Source: Toxotes chatareus (taxonomy: Eukaryota > Chordata > Actinopteri > Toxotidae). From it: 64,000 nt of DNA. Numbering within the stretch: position 1 is the stretch's first letter; each line of letters begins with the position of its first letter. The translations under genes and the position numbers were made by a program. The stretch is taken from assembly GCA_016801885.1 (NCBI GenBank), contig CM028888.1, positions 18,399,170 through 18,463,169 on the forward strand. The letters are read 5' to 3'. The notes beneath the pieces were generated by a model, which was not told the origin of the DNA, ran no database searches, and saw only the letters and a program-made list of their open reading frames with translations. This document shows positions 1-13,300 of this stretch, in pieces.

Positions 1-1354
1 TCTGGAGAACCAGGTGAAAGAGCTACTGGCTGAGGCTAAGGCTAAAGACTTAGAGATCAGCAATCTCAGGATGGAGCTGCAGCGCTGCAAAGGTAAAGCC
101 ACCACTGCTTCCTCTTCACCCTCACCCAACTCTATCTCGCGCCAAGAGCCTGCTGCAGATCGAGAGCAAGGACAGGTGACGGAGGCCCTCGTTCTGGTTG
201 GAGAGCTGCGGGAGAAGAATGGGAAGTTTCAGAGAGAGCTGGCAGCTCTCAGGGACGAGAACCAGGCACTGAAGGAAAAGCTGCTTTGCTTGGAAGCTTC
301 TCCGCTCTCTAGTGCAAACACAAGTTCCCCCTCCAAGCCTTTGGTGAATGGCCTGCCCTCAGACTCCAACTCCTCGGCTCCACAACAAGACAGTCTCCCA
401 TCTACCACCAGCCCACTCAAAACCTCTGTCTCTTCCAGCTCTGACATCACCAAGGACTCACCGTCACCCGACTCCTCAGAGTTTGAGAAGATCCCATCGT
501 GCTCAGAATCAGTGAGCAGTGGTGCAAGTTGTGAAGTCATTGCTGCAGGGGCAGTATCCAGTGCACGGGGGCAGGATGTGTCAGTGCAGAGCCTAACAGA
601 ACAGATTCACAAGATGGAGGAGAGCCACCACAGCACAGCAGAGGAGCTGCAGGCAACTCTGCAGGAGCTGGGCGACCAGCAGCAAGTGGTGCAGGAACTG
701 ACGGCTGAGAATGAGCGGCTGACGGAGGAGAAGCGCCTCCTGCAGACTTCGCTTCAACAGCAGAGAGAACGTCTGGAGGTGCTGGCCCAGAAGAATGAGG
801 CGCTGGCTGTCCGACTTCAGGAGCAGGCCCAAATTCAGGCCCAGAGGGAGGAGGAGCTGGGTAGCCATGGTCCTCGGCTGGCCGAGCTGGAGCAGAGGTA
901 TGCAGAGCTGGTGGAGAGCTCACGCTTTGAGCGGGAGAAGCTGGTGGACATCCAGCAGCAGCTGACCGGCAGCCTGCGGGCTCTGGAGGAGGAGCACCAG
1001 GAGGCCCAAGGCCAGGTGCACTGCCTCAGAGAGGAGGTGGACAGGCTGCAGGCCCAGCTGGACAGGGAGCTAGAAATCGGAGGTCAGGCAGCAAAAGCTG
1101 CAGAGGAGCAGAAGGCGACAGCAGACTGTCTCAGACTGGAAAACAGTAGACTGAAAGCGCAGGTGGACATTGAGAGACAAAAGGTGGGTGAGCTGAAGGC
1201 CATGCAAAGTGCCAGTGACAGCACTGAGCTGCAGAACCTGCTGAAGGCAGCCCACACTGAGAGGGACAGGCTGGAGGTGGAGCTGACAGAGCTGAGGCAG
1301 GAGCTGCTACAGGCCCAGGCTGAGACCGAGCATGTGCAGGCCACAATGTCCAAG
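1..1354 (+). CDS. specc1: specc1 exon a (partial, coiled-coil exon)
   Basis: The reading frame is open from base 2 (LENQVKELLAEAK), so the exon starts before the window. It encodes 451 residues: heptad-rich coiled coil, a Ser/Pro/Thr linker, then an unbroken Gln/Glu/Leu coiled coil. It ends TMSK followed by the donor GTAGGA, phase 0. Vertebrate cytospins have one very large coiled-coil exon, which this fits. Antisense ORFs here are shadows. Confidence 0.9.
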
Positions 1355-4300
1355 GTAGGAGGGATGCAAGGTTACAACTCAGTTTTCATGTTTTGCTATT
1401 TAAAAGCTACTTACAGATGGTAATTCACTCAGAATACCAAGAAAGCATTAACATTTATCATTGAATATAACATGTTGTTTGTTTGGAGACAATATTTAGA
1501 GATGAATGTCAGCAAGTATGAGTGTGTTTACAACTGGACAGTTCTCTGATTAGAGAATGTCTCTGTGCAGTTAAAACATTTTTCACTTGGTTGCTTCCAC
1601 TGCGTTGTACTCACTATGTTCAGAAAACGTTTTGTTATCGTAGTGAGCTCAGTTGTTGTGTTGTGTTTGACAGGGCGTTCAGGGATTCCCCAAATAACAA
1701 TCTCTCCATCCACGTTTAAGCCAACTATGAAAAAACAAAGCAAGCAGTTCACTCACAGTCATTTTAATGGCATTGAAAGAAACAAAAATGTGAGTTATTT
1801 GTTCACTAATAGTGTATTACTGATGCTAATGATTACAAAATGTTAGTCAAATGGGCAACCATGACATTTTTTAATAATTCTTGGCTCAGTCACTACCTAT
1901 TGAATATGAAAATGAAGACACAAATCTTCCACCATGTTTGAACATGACCATTAAACAGGGTTGACAGCTGGTGTTGGGTACTTTTCTTTACCACCACAGC
2001 ACATGAACTCATTTTCACTCAAACTGTTTTCATATGTCTCTCAGACCTCACTTTGGTTTTCCCCTTAAAAACCACACACACCAGAGAGGCTCAGCGAGTG
2101 TGGGTTTGTGGTCATTTTGGTGGTTGTTGCTCCAAAGTGAGGCGTGTCACCATCAGCTTAGTGATGTTGTCATAGTTGGACTGTGACTGTGGTGCCAGCA
2201 GTAGGGTGGTTCGCCAGTGTGTGACCCTCTGAGTCACACTCCTGCCCTCTGCCACATGGGTGTGAGGGCGAGGCCTCTCCATAACTTCACTCACAAACTT
2301 CTTAATCCATTAGAGCCATATGGTGTCAGTTGGAGAGCGTCCTGCATAGCATCATGTACTTATTTTAGTATATTATACTTACAGAGATCTGCTTCATAGT
2401 GTCATCTCTCAGAACGGCTGCAATCATCATGGTATTCTGACTCAGTGACTCAAAGTACTGAAAACTTATTTCCATGAGTCCTTGCCTGACACCTATTTAC
2501 ACTATGACCAAATAGACATTGTCAGACATGGTTGTGTGAATCATACTGTGTGGTCTCCAGCACAGCTGCTTTTATTATTACATTCACCTTTATTTACATG
2601 TGAAATAAAGGTGATAATTCAAGATCAGACTGAAACACTACGCCCCAAATATGTCTGGAAGATATCATAAATTATTTCTTGAACCAAAGGCGATATAAGT
2701 GTTCCCACCTAATCAGCACAAAGACAGCCAGCAATCATTTAAACATGAAATGCTGCCTCTTTGTTTTAACCCATTTCTACACCAAACCCACCACAGTCAC
2801 ACAAATTTGCCCTCTTGCACAGGTGGAAGCTAAATGCCAGCAGGTTCAGGAGTGGGCCGAGAGGAGGGAGCAGGAGCTCAGCAGCCAGGTCACTTCCCTG
2901 GAGGAGGCTGGCATCCAGGCTGAGAACCAGGTGAAGGAGCTGAAGGAGACCATCTTTGAACTGGAAGACCAGGTGGAGCAGCAGAGGGCCGTCAACTGTC
3001 ACACCAACCAAGCCGTCCTGGACATGGAGAGTACGTTCTTTTCTCTGCCCATTCAGTTCACTACAGCTCTGTGGAGTCTTAAGCTGCAGTCTTAAACATA
3101 ATCTAGACAAATTAATCAGTCAGTGATTTGTAATATGTAGTATATTTCCATTGATATAAACAGGGCGGACGATCGTTACGACTACAATGAGAAACATTTC
3201 TAAACAGATTTAATAGTCCAGAAGTAACTGTTACTTCTATATGAACCTTTATGCTGTAGACTGGCTGCTGTATCTTCACCACACTGAAAGCTGTGCAGTG
3301 AGTGCTGTGTTTAAAATGTGAAATTCTGCCTGAGTCTGCAGTATAGAGAAGTGGTTGGGAAGTGGTTCTCAAAATCCTTGAATTTGTCATTGCAGATCTT
3401 GTCAAAAAGCTGGAGGAGCAGAAAGCTGAAGCAGAGCGGCAGCTGAAAGTCTTGAACAGACAGATGAAGGTAAGAAAGCTTTGACATGCAGACCCATAAA
3501 GCTCCTTTAAAACATCTGTGGTGCTATGATTTACTAATTTTTATTTTATTTTTAATAAATTATTATAGCATTTTAGACATCAGAGGCTGAATGCATAAGC
3601 CCATTGTTAACAAAACAAAAAACCTTCCATTTATTTTAAAGATAATATTAAAGAAAGTTTCAGAAGTTCAAATCGAGGATGACCTACTGACTCACTTTGC
3701 TATTTTAACCACACAACATGTGGTTGTGACATCCTGAGATCAGGTCTATCTTTGTCTCTTTTCCTGTCTCTCTACTTTCAGACGTGTAATAAAAGCAAAA
3801 CTGCCTTAGAATCAAATGTGCCACTTCTGGCAGGGCTTAAGAGCTTTGAGGAGAGCTGCAGTATTACACAGAAGCAGTAGCCATACTGTGGTAAAATGAT
3901 GCATGTTTTGAATAAAATAAATATACATATGAAAAACAGAAAAGTAGATTACATTTCAGTCTTGGATTGAAAAGTTTTTGTGGAAGTTTTGATTCCTTTT
4001 CCTGCCATAACAAATTTGAATGCACTGACTCTGTTGTACAGCCATCCATCATCCTTACATGGCTGAGTTAGAAATACTCAAATGATACTTTTTGGGTGGA
4101 GTATCACTTTAAGGTCAGGATGATCTCCTGGTGCTCAGTTTTTCCCCATCTTTTTGCCAAAATGTTTGACCTTGGAGAAATCTTCCCACCATCTATTGTT
4201 CCTGTAGCATTGTAAAACATGCAGGTAGGCTGTTCAGTTTGTGCTTTTTGGCAGGCACTGACTTTCTCCATGGTACTTTGCTGTGAACGTCACTTCTGTT

Positions 4301-7300
4301 TGCTGTTTTTTTTATTAGACATTATCAAGTACATCAGATATCATCATCCTGGAATTTTCTGTCACCCCCTTGACATTTTCTACAGCCCTCGGCCAATGAT
4401 CTTCGGAACTTTCTTTTATTTCCTAACATGTTGCTTGATGGACACCTAAGTCTTTCTAGATGCTGGTTTGAAATTTTGAAAATCTAGTTGTAGATTCCAG
4501 GTTGAAAAGGCATAAATTCGTGGCTACATAGCCAAAAACTGTAATCTGCAAGGTGCTGATCTTTGCCTTTACAACACTGAATATAGACCAACATATTTTT
4601 ACCTCAGTGCCGAGTTCTATCTCCAGTTCTTTTTTCTGTGTCAGTTTCGTGCTGCAAACCACCTGCTGTTCAGCCTCTCTTTTGTGGTTCAGATCCAAAC
4701 AGTATTTTTTTCTTCCTGTTCCTTTTCCTTTGAGGTGGTTCTTTCTAGCCTTAGGAGTTATTTGAATTACTGGTTTCTAGACTTTTCTGAAATTTGGTTG
4801 CTAACAAAATATGGATTGTGATGTGACAAAACAATCTCAGTAAATACACAAGAAAGTACAATGGCTTGTGTATCATTTCTTTCTCAGTTTTCATATATCT
4901 GTTGTTAGATTTCATTTTAGGACCATTTATTTCCGACATTTAACTAAATCCAAATCCAATCATTTCTTGTATCAGTTGATGATTACTGACTATGGATGTC
5001 CATATTTTAGTCTACCTGTACAGTATAAATCTTCATCCAAACATTTGTGTCTTTAGGATGAAAAAGAGGAGTGGCGCCGGTTCCAGGCGGACCTCCAGAC
5101 AGCAGTGGTGGTAGCCAATGACATCAAGGTGGAGGCTCAGCAGGAGCTGCGTGCACTCAGGAGGCAGCTGCAGGAGGAGCAGGATCGCAACGCAAAGCTT
5201 TCTGCAGACCTTGAGGCCCTGCAGGGAGTCAGGTACCGTCTCCACCACACTACCACCCCTCAAATCCCCAAAATCCTACCCCTCCCCTCATTTAGCATCG
5301 GGCTGCAGTTCCTTTCTCTCTAAATACAATATGGAGATGAAATACCTGCTAGAGTCTTGCCATATCCTCATTCAGTGCCATGTTTTATGCATGTAGTACA
5401 AACAGTGATATATACTCCCAAGAGTCGCTTGCTTAAGAAGTTTCTAAAATTCCAATGTGGTATCAAAGCAGGGTAGAATTATTTAGTTCATATCTTGGTA
5501 TTTCACAAGATAAAATCTGTTTCAGAGTTTAGCTTCCTGAGATTTGGCAGACTCTGCCGGTAAATGAGCAGTCTCCTGTGGTATTTCCCTCTGTGTATTC
5601 TACTCCTTTAAGCTGCTGCCCTCTCTGTCTCCCTCTTCCACACTGACCATTGCCCTGTGGTAACATTCAAACCTCATACTTCACAATAAACTACAGTATA
5701 TTTGTTAGAAAAAGATTATTATTATTGTTATTATTATTATTATAATAAAAAAAAGGCAGACGTGGTGGCAGATCCGCTCAGTTTACAGATACTGCTTTGA
5801 TTCAGTTGTTACGATGCAGCCACGAAGCCAGTGTAACACTGTCCTGTCTGTACTTTTCACTGAAAATGGTTCACACCAATGTATCATGCTGTTTAAGATT
5901 TCATGTAGTGTTGTTGCACTGTGGCCATGCAGTAACGTGACTGATGTATTTTATGAAGAGCGTGGCGTTGGTTTGTGTGTGAGTGAACTGTATACAAGTG
6001 TTTGAGCGTGCAGATGCCATGGTGTTTTTGACAGTGTTGTCCCCCTTTCATTATCATGCCGGGTCAGTATACTTGTACCTGTGGCACAGTCTGCTTAGTT
6101 CTGCTACTGTATAGCACTCTGTTTATCTGTGTGGCCAGTCGTGGTATAAATCTTTAAGCAAGCAAATTATCTCCAAACGATTTCTACGTGAAACGTTGTC
6201 CTTCTTACTACATCACCTCACACATCTTATGAGAACAGTTGTGGTATGATAAAGATAGTAATATTTGGTTTAAAACCAAATATGTCTTGTTCAAATTATA
6301 TACAGTCCTTGTGAATATAGTACAGTACTTAAATTACTGGTTTCAGTCCATGGCTAAATCAGCAAACTTTCCCCAAGATTAGCTGTTACGCTACGTCCGC
6401 TCCCCACCTCCAGCAGCTCCCTGTGATGACTCTGTCAAAGATGTCCCCTCTGACAAGCCTCCCTAATTAAAGTCCAGGTGAGTTCCCTGCCCTGTCAGCC
6501 CTCTCTCAGCCAGCCTGCCTCTCCCTGCCCTGTGTGCTGCTGCTGCTGCTGCTGCTCACTGACCTTCTTCCTATCTGTGTTTGGCTTTGTGCTGCTGCTT
6601 CAGCCTGTCTGACTCTGTCTGTCTTTCCATATGCTGGCTGACTGCACCTTCAGGACTGTCTTTTACCTTTTTTGATTTGCTTTGCCTGGTTCTTTAAACC
6701 TGTCATTCAAATACATGTATCTGGTGCCACCTGCTGTTCTTTGGATGAATAACCCTCCTACTGTTTTTGGTTAAATAGCAAGATGGTCTGCACGGCATGA
6801 CTGGATTAAACTCATGCTATGCATCATCTGCTTCAGATACATTTGCATAGTGTCTTCATCACCGGGTGATTTAGTCACACTTGACATTATGAGTGACCTT
6901 ATTAATCCAATGAGGTATGCATGGAGCAGTTTTAAATGGCCAACAGTGCCCAGAAATCTGCATTTCATGACAACATGTTAAGAAGAAATGTCCCTAGTCC
7001 CTAGAAAAGTCCCTAGTTTTGCTGCACATGTACAACGCACATATAAATGTTTAAAATAGTCTTTATACAGTAACTGTAAACAGCAGTTCATCTTCCCTCT
7101 TTTTTTCTTTTCAGAATAAGCACTGGAGCCACTTTTGATACCAAGACTGCAGTAGAAGGGCACTAGAGAAATGCCCTCCACCTCAGCACCAAGTGAAGAC
7201 AGTGTTATTGTTGCACTTATTAGCTTTCTGTGTCCTTCAAAATGTAACGTGGTGAACCAGTCTCATTCAAAGCCACAGTGAGCAGTGTAGATACAGTACA

Positions 7301-10300
7301 CAAAGTCTCATGACACAGAGTCTGGTTTCCATTTCTCCACACCTTTACATTTTGGAACCTTTTGAATAATAATACTGTGTTTTTATTTCTTGATGAATGT
7401 ACTCTTTATGTTTGTAATTTTCTCAACCTGTGTCGAATCAATGCCATATGTTTGTTTTTATACTGTGCGAAGCTGCTTTGTGCCTTTTGGAGAGATGAGA
7501 AGATAGAACATTTGTGGCCTGTTGCAAAAAAGTACCATGGGGAAAAAAAAAATGTGTAGTATGAAAAATTCTGGTAAGTGTTCAGCCAGCGGCAAAGCTG
7601 AAAGATTTCCAGCACTCTGCCAAACAAAGGCAGACTGTAACATGTAACATTGGAAAATCCAGATTTCAAGGCAAGAGCAACGCAGCAGAAATGAAAGTCT
7701 ATTACCTAAAAACTAGGTGGCTCTTTTCTTACTATTTCTGTATCAAAGAACTTTCACTTTGACCTGTTTCTGTACTTTAAAACTTAACATTTATGATGTG
7801 TAAGAACAAAAGAAAACTTCACTTTAAGACCTAACTTTGGTCTTTGGTCCTGTAGTTGGGAAAAAAACTGAATGCAGTGTCATGTTTAGCCATGAGATGG
7901 CACTACAGATCACACAAGAAACAGGTGACTTCCATGTGGGTATACTGGTATCATCTGCTCGCTCTGTTTATCTTAAATTTACACAGTAATGTATATTATT
8001 TCTTTCTGTCAGTTAAAATAGTGAGAACTATGTTGAGGTTAGCCATGCTGGTAGATCCAGAGCACTGCCAAACTTAGATTTTAGACCTGCCACAAACACT
8101 GACAGCTGTACCTCAGTCATTTTTTACTCTCCTCCCACCAACCAGAGGGTTGTTGGTCCATTTTAACCCAAAGACCAGGAAGACTGTGCTACAGGTTCCT
8201 GAAGGGATCATTTTTTTCCCTTAAAGCAGATGTCAAGTGATGATGATGAATTCATTTTCTATCGTTCCACTTTTCAGCAACATTACTGACAAATTGTAGA
8301 AATTGAAAAAGGTCTGTCACTCATTTGAATGTCAGAGGTCACTCAGGGCTCTGACACTTTATCGAACAATCGTTGTTCACTTTAAGTATATTTAGAGATT
8401 TCTCTGACATCCTTTTAATGGATCACATATTCGAACTGTGGTGTCACTCATTTTGAAAGATATGTCATTTATCCGATGGTTGATTTATTTAATATCTGAG
8501 CCAAGCCCTTACAGAATGTTCTGTACTGAAATAGAATATGGTTGCTGGATCTCAGGTTCTACTTAAATTCCAACTTTTATCACAGATATTCAAATTGTGC
8601 ATTTTTCTTAAAAGCCATATTGTTGTACCAGGCACTGGTACTCAAAATGTCAACATTTGGTTATGCTCAAAAACAACGCAACAAAAAAAGATGCTATGGT
8701 AAGAGTGCGATAGGTCGTTTTCTGTCTATAGTAAGGCCATTTTAATGAACAATACAGTGAATGTGCTGTTAATTTATTCTTCAGAGAAGGACTCGGAAAA
8801 ACTTGTGACTGGTTTTATGCCTGTGAAAGATTAAAAAACTGTGTATTGTACATCTGTTTGACTGTTGTTCATTAGGTCATTGAATAAATGAAATTACACC
8901 GGTTCAGCTGTTGTTGTTGTGTAACTCTCTGTTTACTGTCTTTGGAGGTGAGTTGATTGCAATGTTTGAGACAGAAATTCCTTACTTGTCATTCATTCTT
9001 CATCCATCACTGATAAAGACTCTCCAAATCCCTTACCCTGTAACCTGTAGTCCCGTGGTCACCTGGGCTAATGGGTAGAAAGTGTATTGCTCAGATTTTG
9101 TTTTTTTTATTTGTGTCTATCTGCAGCAGGTCATCAGTTATTTACAGTTCTTGAGATCAAATTATGATCACATGATCTTGTCAATATACTTAAAGGCTAT
9201 TTTGAAACATTCATTCTAATCAGCAGGTTATCCTGTGAGTGAAGCAAGGGTTTTGAAAGTCCAATCTCTGGTTCACAAGTGCACATGCTGTCTCATGTAT
9301 CTCTTGTGTATGTCTCTACACAGCAACCATGTTCGTTTTGTCTGTTAGGTCCCAAGGTGATGAGGTGAGAGTGTCTGACTCCGATAACAGCCGTCACTGG
9401 TGCGGCATCTCCATGATCCCGACCACACCCACCGACGCCAGTGGAGATGCCGACTCAGAGCCCGGAGCTACTGTCAAATCCCTCATTAAGTCCTTTGATA
9501 CTGTTGGACAGAGTGAGCACTGAGCACCGCAACACACACACACATGCACATAGACACATACATCCTCTCGCAGGGAGTTCACTACAGTAGTGTGTCTATA
9601 GAGGAGAACAGCTGGTGAGATTTCCAGCGTGGATATCTGTCCTTTCTCTGGATCAAAGTCCTGCACAGTTGTGCTGGATTATGTGGCCTGAAATGACCTC
9701 AGGCGGGTTGGACAATGGTTCTGTGATTGTCAGTAGAATCAGGTTGACTCCCGTGCGTTGGATGAATCTGCCACTGATCTCATCAAGTTTCATTTAAATA
9801 ACTGGGGATGGTTGCTCAGTATGTGTCACATAATAAATTATATTCTAATAATTAACATTAATAACCACTTTTTAAAAAATGAATGTTTTACTATAGACTT
9901 CCCAGATGCATCAGTGTTCAGTGTTAGGTTAACACACAGCCATGCCAGAATTTTAACTGAATAAAAGCCACAGTTGAATTGTATCAGCTGAGATTGGCTC
10001 ATTACTGGAGGCACAATGCTGTTTGACTATGATCTAAACAAAGAGAGAGGCTGCCATACACTGCTTGTCCTCTATGTGGCATTACGAAGTCTCAGAATGA
10101 ATGTGTTAATTATTTACTAGAAAATGATATTCAAAGCTCTTTTGAACGAGTAATCAATGTATGTTGTTTGGTCTCTCAGATGGACCAGGTCACACAGTTC
10201 AGATGCATTCCTCGCCAAGGAGCCCGCTGAGTGGCATTCCTGTACGCACAGCACCTGCTGCTGCCGTCTCCCCCATCCAGGTATATTCCAAGACATTTTC

Positions 10301-13300
10301 CCTTAAAAATTTCTGCATGTGATATAGTTTTAGACTCTGATATAATGAGATCCATGTTCTGTTTTACGTTCCTTTAGAGACATTCATACGTAAAGCCGCT
10401 ATCAAAGTCACTGGAAAAAAGAATCAATCAGGGAGAATTCTCTCATCCTCATGGTATGTATCATTTGGTTTATGGTATGTGCTCATGGTGTTTAATTCAT
10501 GTGTTTCCTTGTTTTATTTAACAGTTGCACAGGAACAAATGAAGGGCCTCACTCTCTGCTTTTACGTCAGTGTACAGTCAGCCAAAGTACTGATATGAGT
10601 CAGTGCCCAACAGGCTGGTATGTCAGATGTAATTAGTCTATACAGAAAGTTAAATGGGGAGGAACTGCTTCACGGAAACATCCGATTACAGTTGTTTTTG
10701 TGGGTAGTTTTCTGATTTTATTGTGACAAGCTCTTAAATTCTCTGCGTCTACTGTCAGCAGGTGTTTCATCTCTTTCCACTGATCTTTAATGAACTGAAC
10801 TGTTTCAGTAAAACAGCACACCAAAAGATTGCATCAACCTCCTGATCTTATTTCGTATTGTTTTTTTTTTTTTTTTTAAGATTTCTCTACTCATTACTTT
10901 TCAGGGTTTTTTTTTAGAGACAGTGGTAACAGTATAGACTTGTTCAGGCAGGGTCATTTTGATTGTTCTGAGGACAAAGCTGAAAACTAAAGGTACAGAG
11001 ATATTTCTGTGTAGATCTGAAAAACGTGTAACTTTTTCTTATCATTCTTAAAGTTACCCATGAATTTGCTTTTCCATTTCCATTTGTTGTTTCTTTTTTT
11101 CATGCTCTGTTCTTGAATGTTCACACTTTACCCATACTGTTCCTGCAGTGTTTTACTTTTATGCATACAGTGTGATTTTTCAAATGTGCTTTAAAAGTAT
11201 ATTAAAGTTAAAGTATATTGTGGTCCTTCTGTTTCTGACTCACTCCTCACATCCTTCACTTTGTTGCATTCTTCAATCCCCCAGACAAGCTGTCAGGCTG
11301 CATGGAAGACCTAAAACCTAACAGCCTTATGAGGAAGAGCCCTTCCCTAGAGTCTGTAATTAAAAACCCTGTGTCCCTCAGCAGCCGCACAGCATCCTTC
11401 AGCTACAACCGAGGCAACAGCAAGCTCAGGTGGGATTACTCTGTAATTGTGTCTGGCAGTGACTTGGGAGATAATTCCACTTGTTTAGCTGTTCAGGTTT
11501 CCCTGGAACTGCTGAAATAATCTCACCCTCCTTCCCTACTTTGAAATCATTGTTCTGAAATGTTAAAAAAAAAAAAAAAAAAAAAAATAGCACAAATTTT
11601 TACTTTTGCTTTAAAATAATAACTTAGAATAGGGTAAATAGATTGAGTTGGAGCTTTTTTGTAGTAGAATCCTGTTTTACATTATAAACTGTTCCTGTTC
11701 TGCATTTTTGTGAAATAGAGTCGAGAGGATTGATAAAGGGGTTTGGTGTTAATGTAACTGGTGCTCAGTATCCCTGTAAATCTTTTAAGCAACAACATAT
11801 TGTGCTGAAATGAAGTTTTTAATATTTAAGTCCCCGCTTAGAGACTTTGGAGTTGCACCGCTGTAATTACCAGCAGCGTGCCAGAGTGCTTTCTGATCAG
11901 AAATAGAAGCAAAGAGAGAGTTTAAACAAACACGCTTTTATCTTCTGACTTGTGCCATTATTATCATTTTCCTGTAGAGACCACTCCTCTCCGTGTGCAC
12001 GCAAAAATGAGTTAGTCACAGTCATGCACAACTGCAAGTGCAACAGGTTACATCTGAGGTAGATGACTCAGTGTTCGGGTTTACATTTATGTGTTTTCAC
12101 AGTGAGGCTGCAAAGTTGGTTTAAGCAGTCAGACAATTGGCCATCACACTGGACAACACCCTCAGCTTCAAACAACATGTTGACATTAATAACACTACTC
12201 TCAGTGAACTTGAAACTCGAAAACCTGTCTGTCCAGCCTCAACTGCTCTAGTATCATGATGTTATTGAGCTGTCTGCTCTTCATCATCTGTAGTTACAAG
12301 GTCAGCCCTCAGCATTAAAGATCACACACAGAACCACAGATGTTTTGAGCATCTGTCTGTCTGTATAAATGCTCTTGTATATTAAAATATATCTGTACAT
12401 TATTAATGTAAATGTGCGGGACTGAATGGCAGACCTTGCCTCTCAAACAGCAGATCAGCAGCAGTCTGTTAGTGTGTTTGGTGTGGATTTAGCCTCATGA
12501 TAAACCTTGATAGCACATGATAGCATCACTTCCTATCCAATAATTATTCACACAGGGTTATCTGTTTCCAGCGTTCTGCTTCTGGCCTTACAGTGCCTGA
12601 CACAGAGGAATAATGAATTTAACAGCACAGCCGCGTTGACGTGTGAAATGTTTACCATGCTCAGAGCAATGACCGTGTCTCGTGGTCTTCCCATGGCCCC
12701 CGCTCCAGCACCAAACCCCGGGGAGCAGACCCTCTGAATAATATCGTAGATAGGCATTCAACCAATCTCTTGTACCACTCGTAATTTTTTGAGCACAAGC
12801 CCAGGGCAGAAGGGTGCACCATGTAGGCCGTGTATACAGTGTCATCCTGGTGGCAATTCTCTTTTTGTCATTATGTCTCTAAACCCACCATATATGTAGG
12901 TTTTAAGCTATAGAGTTCATATTAATACTACATACTGTTTATGCTATTTAAAGACAAGTATGTTTTAGCTGTGATCTTGTATGAAATATTTGACCATTAA
13001 GTTTACTTAATGGTCTCATTATCATAACTTGTATATGTTTCAGGTTTTTCCCTCTGTAGTGTAAAATAGACTGGTTACCATTTTTAACTTTCAAGAGATA
13101 AAAAAATATATATTTACAGAATAGAAGGCAATACATTTTTAGGTCTGTGAAAGCCCCCTGTGAGTAATTGGGAAATAATAGTGTGCTAAGGACCACTTAT
13201 GAACTAGTTTTAGACATGGCCAAGTTATTTCCTATAAAGGATTTTCATAGAGAAAAATGTTTACTTAACTGAACACAGCCTTATACTATGACTATGACTA

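Larger units (their letters stand above)
5233..9348 (+). other. specc1 intron with CTG repeat and internal poly(A) signal
   Basis: A 4,116 bp intron. It holds a short A/T microsatellite near 5710-5755, a CTG run at 6536-6557, and an AATAAA at 8883-8888 downstream of A/T-rich, 3'-UTR-like sequence. No exon with proper splice sites and phase was found. Confidence 0.6.

Noticed and set aside
537..923. Antisense Pro/Ala-rich ORF over the coiled-coil exon
   Set aside because: Produced by reverse complement of GAG/CAG-rich coiled-coil codons.
9529..9546. CA tract after specc1 exon e as a functional element
   Set aside because: Short and of a kind found throughout fish introns.
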